Shown: positions 38,863 to 48,142, numbered from the stretch's first letter. The stretch: 48,216 bases of DNA from DASPWV01 sp046727855 (GCA_046727855.1 JBKPDL010000056.1:1-48216); one strand, 5' to 3'. Notes: a model not told the origin generated them from the sequence alone. A program made the numbers and translations.

Positions 38863-40499
38863 TTGCGCGCGCGGCTGCGGCTGTCGGTTTCGCAGTCACT
38901 CTCGTCGCGGCGCTCCCTGCGACGGCAGCGGCAGGCGTGCAGAATGCCGCCCCTGCGCAGTATGAAACGCTGTTGATGCCGTTCGAAAACCCGCAGAGCG
39001 AGCAGCGCTTGTACTGGCTCGGCGAAGGATCGGCGGTACTCCTCGCCGATTACTTCGAGCTCTTCGGGACCGCGACCATTTCGCGCGACGCCCGAATCGA
39101 CGCGTTCGAACGGCTGCAGCTGCCGCCGGCCGCCACGCTGAGTCACGCCACCGTCATCAAGGTCGCGCAGTTCGTCGGCGCGTCCGATGTCGTGGTGGGC
39201 TCGTACGAGCTCGCCGGCGATCATCTGACCGTTCGGGCGCGGCGCATCAGGATTGCCGCCGGACGCCTCTCGCCCGAAGTCACGGAACGTGGTCCGCTCG
39301 GCGAGTTGTTTGCGATTTACCAACGGGTGGCACGCCGCCTCCTCGATGCAACAACCGCGTTGCCTCGCGTCGCGAGCGACACGGTCCTTGCATCGCCTGC
39401 TGCGCTCGAGGCGTATGTAAAAGGACTTGTTGCCGAGACGCCGGCGACGCAGCGTTCCTTTCTGGAGCAGGCCGCGAAGCTCGCGCCGCGCGACGAGCGC
39501 GTCCAGCTAGCGCTCTGGCAGGCGCTCACCGATATCGGCGATCACCTCAAAGCTCTCGACGCGGCCACGTCGGCTGCATCCAGTCGCTACGGGTATCAGG
39601 CGCGATACCTCGCGGCGCTCTCGCAGATCGATCTCAAGCGCTACTACCAGGCGTTCGATGGATTAAAGGCGTTGGCAAGCGAAACTCGCGCGCCGGAAGT
39701 TCTCAACGCCATGGGTGTCGTGCAGCTGGTGCGCGGCAGCACCCCTCAAACAGGCAAACCAACCTATTACTTCAATCAAGCGGCGCAGAGCGACGGCAAC
39801 GATCCCGACTACTTCTTCAATCTCGGATACGCTTATTGGCTCGAGCGCGATCCTCCCGCGGCGATTTACTGGCTGCGGGAAGCGGTCCGTCGCGATCCCG
39901 CTGATGGCGACGCTCACTACGTGCTCGGCGCGGCGCTGCAGCAGACGGGCGCCACCGCCGAAGCCGCGCGCGAGAAGGAGTTGGCGCGCCGTTTGTCATC
40001 GAGTTATGCGGATTGGGACAAGCGTGCCACCGGCGGCGTCGACAGTGTGCCGAAAGGTCTCGAGCGATTGAAAGACCGGCTCACTCTCGGCGGCAGACGC
40101 GTCGACTCGATCATCACGGCAAGCGGTCAGCGCGATCAGGCCGAGCTGGCCGCATTTCACCTGGATAGCGGACGCCGCGCGTTTCTTCGCGAAGCCGACC
40201 GCGAAGCAGAGCAGGAATTGCGACGTGCGTTGTTCCTGTCGCCCTATCTCGCCGAGGCGCATGTGATGCTCGGACGCATCTATCTGCGCGGCGGGCGGAC
40301 CGCCGAAGCAGTACAGGAACTAAAAATCGCGTTGTGGAGCGAGGAAACGGTGGCCGGGCACCTGGCCCTCGCGGAGGCGTACTTTCAGACCAGGGACCTC
40401 GTTGCCGCCCGCGCGGAAGTCGACCGGGCCCTCACCATGAATCCGTCGTCCGCCGAGGCCCAGGCGTTCCGGGAACGCATTGCGCGTGCTAAAATGTGA
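38859..40499 (+). CDS. Secreted/periplasmic TPR-repeat protein
   Basis: The product has 546 residues. A signal peptide (MIARAAAAVGFAVTLVAALPATAAAG) is followed by a FlgO/TolB-like alpha/beta domain (about 30-160: TLLMPFENPQSEQRLYWLGEGSAVLLADYFE, VIKVAQFVGASDVVVGSYEL). The rest is tetratricopeptide repeats (for example PDYFFNLGYAYWLERDPPAAIYWLREAVRRDPADGDAHYVLGAAL and LAEAHVMLGRIYLRGGRTAEAVQELKIAL, AEAYFQTRDLVAARAEVDRALTMNPSSAEA). TPRs mediate protein-protein contacts; the client is unknown. Translation is coupled to the preceding gene by a 4-base overlap. A SPOR protein follows 25 bases on. Confidence 0.85.
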   Translation: MIARAAAAVGFAVTLVAALPATAAAGVQNAAPAQYETLLMPFENPQSEQRLYWLGEGSAVLLADYFELFGTATISRDARIDAFERLQLPPAATLSHATVIKVAQFVGASDVVVGSYELAGDHLTVRARRIRIAAGRLSPEVTERGPLGELFAIYQRVARRLLDATTALPRVASDTVLASPAALEAYVKGLVAETPATQRSFLEQAAKLAPRDERVQLALWQALTDIGDHLKALDAATSAASSRYGYQARYLAALSQIDLKRYYQAFDGLKALASETRAPEVLNAMGVVQLVRGSTPQTGKPTYYFNQAAQSDGNDPDYFFNLGYAYWLERDPPAAIYWLREAVRRDPADGDAHYVLGAALQQTGATAEAAREKELARRLSSSYADWDKRATGGVDSVPKGLERLKDRLTLGGRRVDSIITASGQRDQAELAAFHLDSGRRAFLREADREAEQELRRALFLSPYLAEAHVMLGRIYLRGGRTAEAVQELKIALWSEETVAGHLALAEAYFQTRDLVAARAEVDRALTMNPSSAEAQAFRERIARAKM

Positions 40500-40524
40500 C
40501 AACTCAGGGGGTTAGCCAGATCGC

Positions 40525-41199
40525 ATGGCCACCACGACCACAAATGACGCCTTTCGCGAAATCCAGCTGAACGGGAAGCAGCTGTTTTTCCTCTTCATGG
40601 CCGTGGTCGTCGTCTCGGTCGTCATCTTTCTCTGTGGCGTCCTGGTCGGGCGCGGTGTTCGCGCCGAACGCGGTGCCGTCGACGCACTCGCGACGCCTCC
40701 AGCCGCCGTCGGCGGCGCGACGGCCGATGTCGTTCCAGCGCTTCCGCCATCAGGCACTCCAAGTACGGCCAATGAAGACTTGAGCTATCCAAGTCGGCTC
40801 GCCGGGAACGAACCTGCTCGCGAGAAGCTTCGCGCGCCGGATTCCGTCCCAGCGGCGGCGCCGGCCGCTCGGACCAAACCGCCAGCCCCCGCGAAAATCA
40901 CGACGCCGGCACCGGCGACGCCTGCGGCGGCGACAAAGGCTGCCGCACCGCCAACCGCCGAACCGGCGGGCAGCGGCTTTGCGATCCAAGTGGCTGCGCT
41001 GCGTCAACGTGCCGAAGCCGATTCGGTTGCCCGCGGACTCACCAGCAAGGGATATTCCGCCTACGTTATGAACCCTGATGCTGGCGCGCCCGCTGTGTTC
41101 CGCGTGCGCGTAGGCAAGTTCAAGGATCGTCGCGAAGCCGAAACGATTGCGGCGAAACTGCAAAAAGAAGAGCAGTTCAAGCCCTGGATCGTTCGCTAG
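40525..41199 (+). CDS. SPOR-domain membrane protein
   Basis: This is a 224-residue bitopic inner-membrane protein. Residues 1-20 are cytoplasmic, followed by one membrane segment (QLFFLFMAVVVVSVVIFLCGVLVG), a Pro/Ala-rich linker (about 55-150) and the SPOR domain (GSGFAIQVAALRQRAEADSVARGLTSKGYSAYV, FRVRVGKFKDRREAETIAAKLQKEEQFKPWIV). SPOR domains bind glycan strands stripped of stem peptides, typically at the division site, as in FtsN and DedD. It is followed directly by lnt, whose probable start lies inside this gene. Confidence 0.92.
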   Translation: MATTTTNDAFREIQLNGKQLFFLFMAVVVVSVVIFLCGVLVGRGVRAERGAVDALATPPAAVGGATADVVPALPPSGTPSTANEDLSYPSRLAGNEPAREKLRAPDSVPAAAPAARTKPPAPAKITTPAPATPAAATKAAAPPTAEPAGSGFAIQVAALRQRAEADSVARGLTSKGYSAYVMNPDAGAPAVFRVRVGKFKDRREAETIAAKLQKEEQFKPWIVR

Positions 41200-42719
41200 C
41201 TCTCCTCTCGGGCGCGCTGCTCGCGCTCTCGTTTCCGCGCTACGGCCATCCGGCAGTCGGCTTCATCGCCCTGACGCCCTTGTTTGTCGCACTCGCCGGC
41301 CGCCAGTGTAAGGGTGTCCCACCGCGAAAGGGATTTCGGCTCGGCTTGATTGCCGGCTTGGTCTACTTCGGCGGCACGGTCTACTGGACCGGCGGCACCG
41401 TGACAACTTATGGCGGTTTACCGCCAGTCCTGGGCGTCATTGTCGCAGCGATTCTCGCCTTTTTCCTTGCGCTGTTCGTGGCGCTCGCGGGCGCGGCAAG
41501 CGGCGTGATCATCCGGCGGTTTGGCGCAACCGGTTTGATGCTGGCGCCGGCGGCATGGGTTGCGGCGGAATACCTGCGCGGCAATCTCTTTGGCGGTTTT
41601 CCGTGGACCCCTTTGGGCAACGCGGTGGTCACGCTGTTGCCGTTGGCGCAGGTCGCGAGTCTCGTCGGCGTGTACGGTTTGTCGTGGCTCCTTGCGACGC
41701 TTCATGCCTGCTTTGCGCTCGCCGCGATCTCGACCGGCCGCTCGCGGCTCTCGGCCGTTGTGGCCGCGCTCGTGATCGTCGCGGGTCCTTCGCTTTGGGG
41801 TTCTGCGCGGATGAACGAAGGCCATCTGGTGCGCAGCGGATCGGAAACGCGCGTCGGATTGATTCAGGCCAACATCCCGCAGGAAGAGAAGTGGAAGCGC
41901 AGCAGCGCCGAGGCGATCTTCGATCGCTACGTCAGAATGACGCGTCAGGCGGTCGCAGAGGGCGCCCAGTTCGTGATGTGGCCCGAATCGGCGACGCCGT
42001 TCTACTTCGAGGAAGATCCGATCGGCGAGGAGCGCGTGCGAACGCTCGTGCGCGAGCTGGGCGTGCCCCTGCTGTTCGGGTCCGATCAGATCGAACGCGG
42101 CAGCCCTGAGCGCTATTACAACTCGGCGTTCATGCTCGATCCTGCCGGCGCGACCGCGGCTGTGTATCGAAAGATGTACCTGGTGCCGTTCGGCGAATAC
42201 GTGCCATTCAAGGACGTGCTCTTTTTCGTCGGCCCGCTCGTCGAGGCCGTCTCGGACTTCTCACCTGGCAACACCGTCACCATGCTGCCGGTGCTAGGAC
42301 ACATCATTGGCACGGCGATTTGCTACGAAGTGGTGTATCCCGATCTGATGCGGAAAGCCGTGCAGGCTGGCAGTGAGTTGTTGACGACGATCACCAACGA
42401 CGCGTGGTATGGGACGACGTCGGCCCCGTATCAGCACTTCGAGCTCGCGGCGATGCGCGCGATTGAACAGGGCCGCTACCTCGCGCGCGCGGCAAATACC
42501 GGGATCAGCGGCATCGTCGATCCGTACGGACGCGTGCTCGTCAAAACAGACCTGTTTGAAACCACGGTGGTTGTCGGCCAGGTGCGGTTCCTGCAGGAGC
42601 GCACGGCGTATGCCACAATTGGGGACGTCGCGCCGCAGTGCGCGCTGTTGCTGACCCTGATGGCGCTTGCCGTGGCGCCGTGGCAATTCCGGAGGTTCCG
42701 TGTCTCTCGTCTTGGATGA
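41184..42719 (+). CDS. lnt: Apolipoprotein N-acyltransferase, start codon unusual
   Basis: Lnt adds the third acyl chain to lipoproteins. The triad is visible: Glu in VMWPESATPFYFE, Lys in YRKMYLVPFGEYVPF, Cys in GTAICYEVVYP. GGFPWTPLGN and VGVYGLSWLL mark the membrane part. The first ordinary start in frame is TTG at 41280, but the frame before it codes for ALLSGALLALSFPRYGHPAVG, the conserved first membrane segment. No ATG, GTG or TTG lies in reach upstream of it. The best candidate is CTG at 41184 (LDRSLALLSG...), which overlaps the SPOR gene and follows AAGAAGAG. The alternative is an indel near the junction. From 41184 the product is 511 residues, normal for Lnt. It overlaps the start of prfB by 20 bases. 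Confidence 0.9.
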   Translation: MDRSLALLSGALLALSFPRYGHPAVGFIALTPLFVALAGRQCKGVPPRKGFRLGLIAGLVYFGGTVYWTGGTVTTYGGLPPVLGVIVAAILAFFLALFVALAGAASGVIIRRFGATGLMLAPAAWVAAEYLRGNLFGGFPWTPLGNAVVTLLPLAQVASLVGVYGLSWLLATLHACFALAAISTGRSRLSAVVAALVIVAGPSLWGSARMNEGHLVRSGSETRVGLIQANIPQEEKWKRSSAEAIFDRYVRMTRQAVAEGAQFVMWPESATPFYFEEDPIGEERVRTLVRELGVPLLFGSDQIERGSPERYYNSAFMLDPAGATAAVYRKMYLVPFGEYVPFKDVLFFVGPLVEAVSDFSPGNTVTMLPVLGHIIGTAICYEVVYPDLMRKAVQAGSELLTTITNDAWYGTTSAPYQHFELAAMRAIEQGRYLARAANTGISGIVDPYGRVLVKTDLFETTVVVGQVRFLQERTAYATIGDVAPQCALLLTLMALAVAPWQFRRFRVSRLG

Positions 42720-43837
42720 TCTGATTCGCCGCTCCGAAGGTCTGTTGACGCGTGCTAAAGACCTGCGGAGCTATCTTTGACTCCGCCCATTCGCCGAGAG
42801 AACTGACCGAGCTCGAAGCCCGCATCTCGGCAGCTGATTTCTGGAAAGACCAGGCCGAAGCGCAGAAGGCGCTTCAGCGCCGCCGTCGCATCACGGATGA
42901 TCTCGAGCTGCGCGATTCGCTCGCGCGCAAGCTCGACGATCTCGGTGTGCTGCTCGAGTGGGCTGAACAGGGCGAGGACGTCGCGGCCGATCTCGAGCGG
43001 TCGCTGGACACGCTCGAAAGCGAAGTGGAAAACGCTGAAGTCAAGAAGATGCTCGGCGGCGAGCACGATCGTGCCAACGCCATCGTCACCATCCATCCCG
43101 GAGCCGGCGGCACCGAATCGCAGGACTGGGCCGAAATGCTGCTCCGCATGTATTTGAAGTGGGCGGAGCGCCGCGGTTTCAAGCGCGAGGTGCTCGATTA
43201 TCAGCCAGGGGACGAAGCCGGCATCAAGAGCGCCACCATCACGCTCAGCGGCGAATACGCGTTCGGGTTGATCTCGGCCGAGGCCGGCGTTCATCGCCTG
43301 GTGCGGATCTCACCGTTCGATCAGGCCGCCCGTCGTCATACCTCGTTTGCGTCGGTCTACGTGTGGCCCGAGATCGAAGAAGACGTCGACATCGAGATTC
43401 CTGAGAAGGATCTCCGCATCGACACCTATCGCTCGAGCGGCGCCGGCGGACAGCACGTCAATGTCACCGATTCAGCGGTGCGCATCACGCACCTGCCAAC
43501 CGGCATTGTCGTCTCCTGTCAGAACGAGCGCTCGCAGCACAAAAACCGCGACGTCGCGATGAAAGTGCTCAAGGCGAGGCTGTACGATCAAAAGGAAAAG
43601 GAGCAGCAGGCAAAGCTCGAACAGATCGGCGGCGCCAAGAAGGACATCGCGTTTGGAAGCCAGATTCGAAGCTATGTGCTGCAGCCGTACCAGATGATCA
43701 AGGATCACCGCACCAAGCTGCAGGTTGGCGACGTCAATCGCGTGCTGGACGGGGACATCGACGCGTTTATCAAGACCTACTTGATGCAGAAGGCATCGGG
43801 GACGCTGGGAACCGCGCCGGGGGAGGAAGACCTCTAA
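42700..43837 (+). CDS. prfB: Peptide chain release factor 2, with programmed +1 frameshift
   Basis: RF2 releases peptides at UGA and UAA. Translation starts at GTG 42700 (GGAGG at 42691-42695) and reads 26 codons to CTT (42775-42777), where the next in-frame codon is TGA (42778-42780). The rest is in the +1 frame from GAC at 42779, so the coding sequence is join(42700..42777, 42779..43837), 378 residues. The slip site CTTTGAC and an internal GGAG at 42767-42770 are the classical autoregulatory signal. RF2 marks: RISPFDQA (SPF anticodon mimic) and SGAGGQHVN (GGQ catalytic loop). The start lies inside the last codons of lnt. The gene's own stop is TAA, which RF2 also reads. Confidence 0.97.
42767..42781 (+). 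promoter_or_regulatory. Programmed +1 frameshift site of prfB
   Basis: GGAG (42767-42770) lies 4 bases before CTT TGA C (42775-42781). In E. coli the same layout (AGGGGG, UAU, CUU, UGA C) makes ribosomes slip to +1 when RF2 is scarce. The upstream 26-codon frame ends at this UGA, and RF2 homology resumes in the +1 frame. Confidence 0.93.
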
Positions 43838-43846
43838 AGCGGCGAT

Positions 43847-44000
43847 ATCGCGATGTGGTGTTGTCGCGATCTGAAGTGAAGATGTAGGGATGTGGCGATG
43901 TGTCTGTCGATGTAATGATGTGTTACATCACCGCATTTACATCACCGCATTTACATCGCCACATCACCACGTCGGGAGATCGCCACATCACAGGGTGGAG
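43847..44000. repeat. Long imperfect palindrome made of GATGTGGCGATGT-type units (second copy of the family at 6400)
   Basis: Between prfB and the convergent PBP1A gene, a left half with GCGATGTGG, GATGTAGGGATGTGGCGATGT is followed by a right half with ACATCACCGCATTTACATCACCG, ACATCGCCACATCACCACG and ATCGCCACATCAC. The centre is TGATGT-GTT-ACATCA at 43916-43930. The 11-mer ATCGCCACATC and its complement are shared with the element at 6400-6589. It could terminate both convergent genes. Confidence 0.85.
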
Positions 44001-44011
44001 CGATCGCAACA

Positions 44012-46360
44012 TCACTGCGACGGCTGCCTGGCGGGTTGCGTCCCTGAGATAAACGCTTCGGTAATTCCTCCTTGCCCTTCTTCCACCGGTTCACCGTTGT
44101 CCCTACTCACCGGCAGGAAAACGATGTTCCCGGGCGGCTCGAAGGTCGGCGGGTTTTTGCGGTCCCCTCGTGAGTCGATGTACGCCTTCATGAACTCGAT
44201 CCACATCGGCAGCGCTGCGGTGGCGCCTGTTTCGCCCTGACCGATCGATTTCTTTTCGTCGTGACCGACCCATACGCCAACGGTGATGTTCGGATCGAAG
44301 CCGACGAACCAGGCATCCGTGTACTCGTCCACCGTTCCTGTTTTTCCCGCGAGTGGCCAGTCAAGCGCTGCGGCGTTGGCCGCGGTGCCGCGCAGCACAA
44401 CGCCGCGCAGCAGATTAGTCATTACAAACGCCGTATCGGCGCGAATCGCATCGCGTGGAACCGGGCGGTGATCCTCGAGCAGATTTCCCTCGCGGTCGAC
44501 CACGGAGATCACCTGATAAGGCTGCAATCGGATGCCGCGATTGGGAAACGCCGAATACGCGCTCGTGACCTCGAGCAGAGTCGCTTCCGCGGCGCCGAGC
44601 GCCGTGGAGAGATACGGCGGAAAGTCTTCGGGGAAGCCGAACCGCTTGGCGTAGGTGACGACCTGGCGCGGGCCCAGCATCTCCATGACCCGCACCGCGG
44701 GGATATTGCGCGACTGCTCGAGTGCCGAGCGCAGCGTCAATGGACCGACGTAGCGGCCGTCGTAGTTATGCGGCGTGTACGGCGGCTGTCCCTCGCCCGC
44801 GTTGAACGCGGCGGGGGTATCCACCAGCATGGTGGAGGGCGTCAGCCCACGATCGATCGCCGCCGTGTACAACAACGGCTTGAACGTGGATCCGAGCTGA
44901 CGATAAGCCTGCGTCGCGCGATTGAACTTGCTGCGGGCGAAGCTGAAGCCGCCCACCATCGCGAGGATTTGTCCGGTGCGATTGTCGAGCGCGACGAGCG
45001 CGCCTTCGAGGAGAGGCGGCTGTTCGAGGGTCACCGTCGCAGTGCCGGCCGCGTCGTCGATCTTGTTGATCTGCAGCTCGACCAAGTCGCCGGTTTGGAC
45101 GAGGTCCGCAGGACGGGTGCGGCGCGTCCCCTGATAACTCGGCTTGGTGAGCTCCGCGGTATAACGACCAAACCGCACGCGTGCAGCCGCCGTCTTGCTG
45201 TCGCGCGAGTCCACGCTCGTGACCACAGCCGGCACGACGTCCCCTGCGACGATCGGCCGGTTCCACCGGTCGTGCTTGAAGGCTTCAATCTTGTGGCCTT
45301 CAGTCAACACATTGCGCGACGGCTTGCGCCATCCGCCGCGGCGATGCGAGATCTGGCGAAGACCGTGGTCGAGCGCCCTGTTGGCGACCTTCTGGAGTTC
45401 GGGGTCGAGCGACGTGCGCACGGTCAGTCCGCTTTCGTAAAGCGCTTTCGCGCCGTACTTGGCTTCAACGTACTTCCGTACTTCTTCCAGGTAGTACGGC
45501 GCGATGCTCGACTCCTGTCCTGGCTCGCCGCGCGTCACGATTGGCTTCTGCTGCGCGGCGTGTGCTTCGTCGCGCGAGATGAAGCCTTCTTCCGCCATCC
45601 GCTCGAGGGCGTAATTGCGGCGTCGCCGCGCCGCTTCGGGATTGACGAACGGGCTTTGCCGAACGTTGCCCTGCAGAATGCCGGCGATGAGCGCGGCTTC
45701 CTCGAGCGCGAGGTCCTTTGCCGGCTTCTTGAAATAGAGCTGCGATGCGGCCTCGACACCGTACGCGCCGTGGCCGAAGTACATCTGATTGCAGTAGAAC
45801 GTGAAGATCTCTTCCTTGGTGTAGCGCTTTTCGATCTGAATCGCGAGAAGCGCTTCCTTCACTTTTCGTTCCCACGTCTTTTCGTCCGTCAGGAACAGCT
45901 TGCGCGTGAGCTGCTGTGTCAACGTGCTCGCGCCCGCGGCGAGCCGGCGTTCCATGACATCGTGCAACAGCGTGAGGACGATGCGCTGCACGCTCAGCCC
46001 GACGTGTTCGAAGAACTGCGCGTCTTCTGCAGCGAGAATCGCCTGCCGCAGACGTACCGGAATGTCCGTGTAACCAATGACCACGCGCCGCTCGGTGGCG
46101 AACTCGCCGAAGACGGCGCCGTCTCGTCCCAGCACGCGCGTAATGGTGTTGGGCTGGTAGTCATCGAGCGCCGAGATTTGCGGAAGATCGTCGGCGTACG
46201 CGAACAACACGCCGCTCAACGTCCCGAGGAGGGCAGCGACGATGAAGAGCGCGGCAAGACCAGCTTGCCGCGCGATTTTGATGACGTAACGCCGAGACTG
46301 CTGCGGCGGCCGGGATTCGTCGTCGGCTTTCGTGGGCCGTGGCCGACTGGGTCTCGCCAA
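44012..46360 (-). CDS. mrcA: Penicillin-binding protein 1A, bifunctional glycosyltransferase/transpeptidase
   Basis: This class A PBP polymerises and cross-links peptidoglycan. Its 782 residues start with a cytoplasmic Pro/Lys-rich tail and one membrane anchor (AALFIVAALLGTLSGVLFAYA). The GT51 domain has ILAAEDAQFFEHVGLS with the catalytic Glu, GASTLTQQLTRKLFL and EEIFTFYCNQMYFGHGAYGV. An OB-like insert follows (about 340-430). The transpeptidase motifs are GSTFKP (SxxK), SRN (SxN) and KTGT (KTG). The long first motif and overall length match PBP1A rather than PBP1B. It begins 3 bases after the FecR/DUF6600 gene stop, so both are read together. The tail ends TQPARQPSQ. Confidence 0.95.
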   Translation of the reverse strand: MARPSRPRPTKADDESRPPQQSRRYVIKIARQAGLAALFIVAALLGTLSGVLFAYADDLPQISALDDYQPNTITRVLGRDGAVFGEFATERRVVIGYTDIPVRLRQAILAAEDAQFFEHVGLSVQRIVLTLLHDVMERRLAAGASTLTQQLTRKLFLTDEKTWERKVKEALLAIQIEKRYTKEEIFTFYCNQMYFGHGAYGVEAASQLYFKKPAKDLALEEAALIAGILQGNVRQSPFVNPEAARRRRNYALERMAEEGFISRDEAHAAQQKPIVTRGEPGQESSIAPYYLEEVRKYVEAKYGAKALYESGLTVRTSLDPELQKVANRALDHGLRQISHRRGGWRKPSRNVLTEGHKIEAFKHDRWNRPIVAGDVVPAVVTSVDSRDSKTAAARVRFGRYTAELTKPSYQGTRRTRPADLVQTGDLVELQINKIDDAAGTATVTLEQPPLLEGALVALDNRTGQILAMVGGFSFARSKFNRATQAYRQLGSTFKPLLYTAAIDRGLTPSTMLVDTPAAFNAGEGQPPYTPHNYDGRYVGPLTLRSALEQSRNIPAVRVMEMLGPRQVVTYAKRFGFPEDFPPYLSTALGAAEATLLEVTSAYSAFPNRGIRLQPYQVISVVDREGNLLEDHRPVPRDAIRADTAFVMTNLLRGVVLRGTAANAAALDWPLAGKTGTVDEYTDAWFVGFDPNITVGVWVGHDEKKSIGQGETGATAALPMWIEFMKAYIDSRGDRKNPPTFEPPGNIVFLPVSRDNGEPVEEGQGGITEAFISGTQPARQPSQ

Positions 46361-46363
46361 GGG

Positions 46364-48142
46364 TTACTGCGGACGGCGGCGCGCTCCGCCGGAGGCGCCC
46401 GCGGAAGCCGCGGGCCGGCTCGCGTCGCGTGTCGCGGAAGCTGACTGCGCAGAGTCGCTCGAGCCCCGCGGCACGGCGACGTTCCCGGACGGTTGCCGGC
46501 CGCCGTCGTTGGACGAATCCTGTCGCTGTGGGCGAGACGCTTCCGGACGCGGCGCATACGCAGGCGGCGCTAGGTTGCGATCGCCGTCGCGCGTCGCAGG
46601 CGCTTGCCGCGCTTCGCTGCCGTAGTGACGCCGCGGCATGGCGGAATTCGGCGGCGGCTGATACGACGGCGGTGGCCGATACTCCGGAGGTACCTCATAG
46701 CCGCGCGGTGCGCGATACGCAGGCGGAGGTTGATAGATCTCTGTAGGCTTCGTGATGCCCTGTACGGGCGTGGTGCCTCCGTTCGCACCTCCTGGCGGTG
46801 GCGCATTCGGATTGCGCACGTTCCCGCGCGGACGATACTCCGGAGGATACGGATTTTTGTCGCGCCTGGTCGTCCCCGGCACTTGCGGCACGACAGCACC
46901 CGGTGGAATCGCAGCGCCACCAGGGCCGATCGGCGTCAGTCGAACGTTGCCGCTTACGGCAGACATCGCTGCGGCGGCCCGCGGCACGGCAAACGTCGTC
47001 ATTGCGCGCCGGGTTTCTTCCGGCAAACGACCGGGATCAATTGCGTGCGTGCGCACCGCGCGGCGGCTGCCAAACGTATCGCGCGGGACGACGGTCCATG
47101 CGCGCCACGGATCGTACCGCGGCCAGTACGCCGGATGATCGCCGGGGCGTCCGCCGAATGGGAGCACGGGTCTTCCGTCAAATCCGAGCGGGCACCAGCT
47201 CACAAATCCGGGGACGAAGGACCAGCTGACCCACGCGGGTCCCCACACTCGATTTGGAATCCAGAACCACGACGCTCCGGTAAAGCCCCAACGGCCGAAG
47301 TGATGTGTGGGCCACGCCCACGGATCGTGGCCGATCCATGTCCAGCCGTAGCGCGTGAGCCTCCACGATCCCGTGTAGTACGGGCGCCAATTCACGCCTA
47401 CAGCAGGAAACCACACGTTTCCATAGGCCGCGACGTAGTCCCAACGGCCGTAGTCGTCGAGCACGTTGCCGTACGGGCGCAGTTCCGAGGGCAGAAGTGG
47501 CGAAGACGTGGCGACAGAGAATCCGTTGCTGCGATCGTTCGACCACAGCTCGAACGCGTCCCAGCGGGCGGAATTGAAGGCCTGGAGCAACGGACGTCCG
47601 CCGGCGCCGAGGATAGTGGCCATCTCACCGCCGCGCACGACCGTGCGTGCGCTGCCGTCGTCGAGCTCCGCGACGCCGCGCGTGACCGTAAGCTCGAGAC
47701 GTTCAAAACGACCGTCGGCACTGAGTCCGTATTCGCCGCGCGGCTCGAAGCGCACCGCCGCTGCGCGGGTGTCAATCACGTAAGGCGTCGTTGCGGCAGC
47801 CGACACACGCAGCCTCAGGCGGCCGCCGCTCAGACGCATCCGCACTGGCGAGAGGATTTCAAGTTCGGTGTCGTGATCGAGATGGAGGAGGGTGCCGTCG
47901 GCGAACACGATTTCCGCGCGGCCGTTAGCGGTTCGGACGAGATCGCCATCGACGAGGATGATGCCGGCCGCCGCGCGTTCCGCGGCGCCCTCGTGGACGA
48001 GATCGACGCTGCCATCGACGAAGGCCAGATTCGCCGGCGGAGGCGCTGCTGACGGCAACGGAATGTCCTGAGCCGCTGCCGGAAGGGCAGCCAGGCAGCA
48101 GACGAATACTGCAGTACCAAGTGACCTAGGTGGCCTGGACAT
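46364..48142 (-). CDS. Secreted FecR-domain protein with Trp-rich DUF6600-like region and Pro-rich tail
   Basis: The product has 592 residues. A signal peptide (probable cleavage after LPAAA) is followed by a FecR-like beta domain (about 45-180: LAFVDGSVDLVHEG, DLVRTANGRAEIVFADGTLLHLD, VTRGVAELDDGS). A region dense in Trp, Tyr and Gly (YGNVLDDYGRWDYVAAYGNVWFP, RYGWTWIGHDPWAWPTHHFGRWGF, PAWVSWSFVPGFVSWCPLGF) is of the type I know as DUF6600. The last 200 residues are Pro/Arg-rich and probably disordered. It lacks the sensor topology of true FecR. I infer an envelope or matrix protein. The start at 48142 has AAGGGA about 8 bases upstream; the TTG at 48160 is less likely. Its stop is 3 bases from the PBP1A start. 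Confidence 0.82.
   Translation of the reverse strand: MSRPPRSLGTAVFVCCLAALPAAAQDIPLPSAAPPPANLAFVDGSVDLVHEGAAERAAAGIILVDGDLVRTANGRAEIVFADGTLLHLDHDTELEILSPVRMRLSGGRLRLRVSAAATTPYVIDTRAAAVRFEPRGEYGLSADGRFERLELTVTRGVAELDDGSARTVVRGGEMATILGAGGRPLLQAFNSARWDAFELWSNDRSNGFSVATSSPLLPSELRPYGNVLDDYGRWDYVAAYGNVWFPAVGVNWRPYYTGSWRLTRYGWTWIGHDPWAWPTHHFGRWGFTGASWFWIPNRVWGPAWVSWSFVPGFVSWCPLGFDGRPVLPFGGRPGDHPAYWPRYDPWRAWTVVPRDTFGSRRAVRTHAIDPGRLPEETRRAMTTFAVPRAAAAMSAVSGNVRLTPIGPGGAAIPPGAVVPQVPGTTRRDKNPYPPEYRPRGNVRNPNAPPPGGANGGTTPVQGITKPTEIYQPPPAYRAPRGYEVPPEYRPPPSYQPPPNSAMPRRHYGSEARQAPATRDGDRNLAPPAYAPRPEASRPQRQDSSNDGGRQPSGNVAVPRGSSDSAQSASATRDASRPAASAGASGGARRRPQ

Noticed and set aside
44261..46444. Open frame of 727 codons on the + strand opposite the PBP1A gene
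   Set aside because: It mirrors the PBP1A frame in GC-rich DNA; the product is Arg/Val/Asp/Glu-rich with no recognisable domain, while the opposite strand has all PBP motifs.
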